From assembly GCA_002382325.1 (NCBI GenBank), contig DGAG01000007.1:432042-496041 (forward strand): 64,000 nucleotides of DNA. Reading direction: 5' to 3'. The stretch's first letter is position 1; each line of letters begins with the position of its first letter. Positions 63,984 through 64,000 of this stretch are shown piece after piece. The notes beneath the pieces are model-generated. The model was not told where the DNA came from. It searched no databases and saw only the letters and a program-made list of their open reading frames with translations. The stretch comes from Epsilonproteobacteria bacterium UBA4036. Lineage in GTDB: Bacteria; Campylobacterota; Campylobacteria; Campylobacterales; Arcobacteraceae. The position numbers and the translations under genes were made by a program.

Positions 63984-64000
63984 TAATCCTTCCAGAGTGA

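Noticed and set aside
1..64000. Search by eye for tRNA, rRNA, CRISPR arrays and complete insertion sequences
   Set aside because: None found: no CCA-type cloverleaf, no regularly spaced direct repeats, no transposase frame.

Overview
The window reads as a chromosomal segment of a low-G+C Campylobacterota bacterium, most likely from the Arcobacter group. The basis is the hydABCDE-type quinone-reactive [NiFe] hydrogenase operon, stand-alone CheY, AcnB plus FumC, several Cache-domain histidine kinases with an IAHQWRQPLS-type H-box, and small proteins typical of that group (DUF6172, DUF2721, DUF302). No rRNA, tRNA, CRISPR array or complete insertion sequence was seen.

Layout. 1-12.1 kb is a hydrogen-metabolism region: the 5' end of hypF, a lactate permease and a small membrane protein, then (minus strand) hydA-B-C-D-E for a membrane-bound periplasmic uptake hydrogenase. 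It is followed by a second, cytoplasmic-type hydrogenase pair lacking both the Tat signal and the C-terminal maturation tail, co-transcribed behind a TetR regulator. 12.1-16.3 kb holds the TCA enzymes AcnB and FumC. 16.3-18.3 kb holds two accessory genes (ORF6N and DUF2971). 18.4-28.8 kb is one compact operon for fatty-acid beta-oxidation: acyl-CoA ligase, thiolase, bifunctional hydratase/dehydrogenase, FadE-type dehydrogenase, an acyltransferase-hydrolase fusion and an M48 lipoprotein peptidase. 28.8-49.1 kb is signalling and envelope: YebC, three paralogous Cache histidine kinases, a REC-PAS protein, CheY, a Tat-exported sulfide:quinone oxidoreductase, a DsbB/DsbA-like/TlpA thiol-redox cluster, and a GH17-GT2 glucan synthase-like protein. 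49.2-57.7 kb is housekeeping: RidA, an RhlE-type helicase, YcaO, an EamA transporter, DUF302, DUF2721, an alpha/beta hydrolase and an aldolase-like protein. 57.8-62.2 kb looks like an acquired island: an inverted pair of diverged structured repeats, a C5-methyltransferase / MvaI-BcnI-type nuclease / double-HTH regulator restriction-modification system, and the 3' remnant of a zeta-toxin gene with its small partner. 62.2-64 kb holds a YdhR-like protein, a diverged NifS-like protein and a small Cys-motif protein.

The most unusual non-coding object is at 55412-55683. The whole gap between two convergent genes, from stop codon to stop codon, folds into a 34-bp closing stem and two long hairpins, whose loops are complementary to each other over 14 positions. 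It is best read as a structured RNA or structured repeat and matches no family I recognise. Physiologically the genes fit a respiratory bacterium able to use H2, lactate, sulfide and probably fatty acids as electron donors, with substantial periplasmic sensing capacity.
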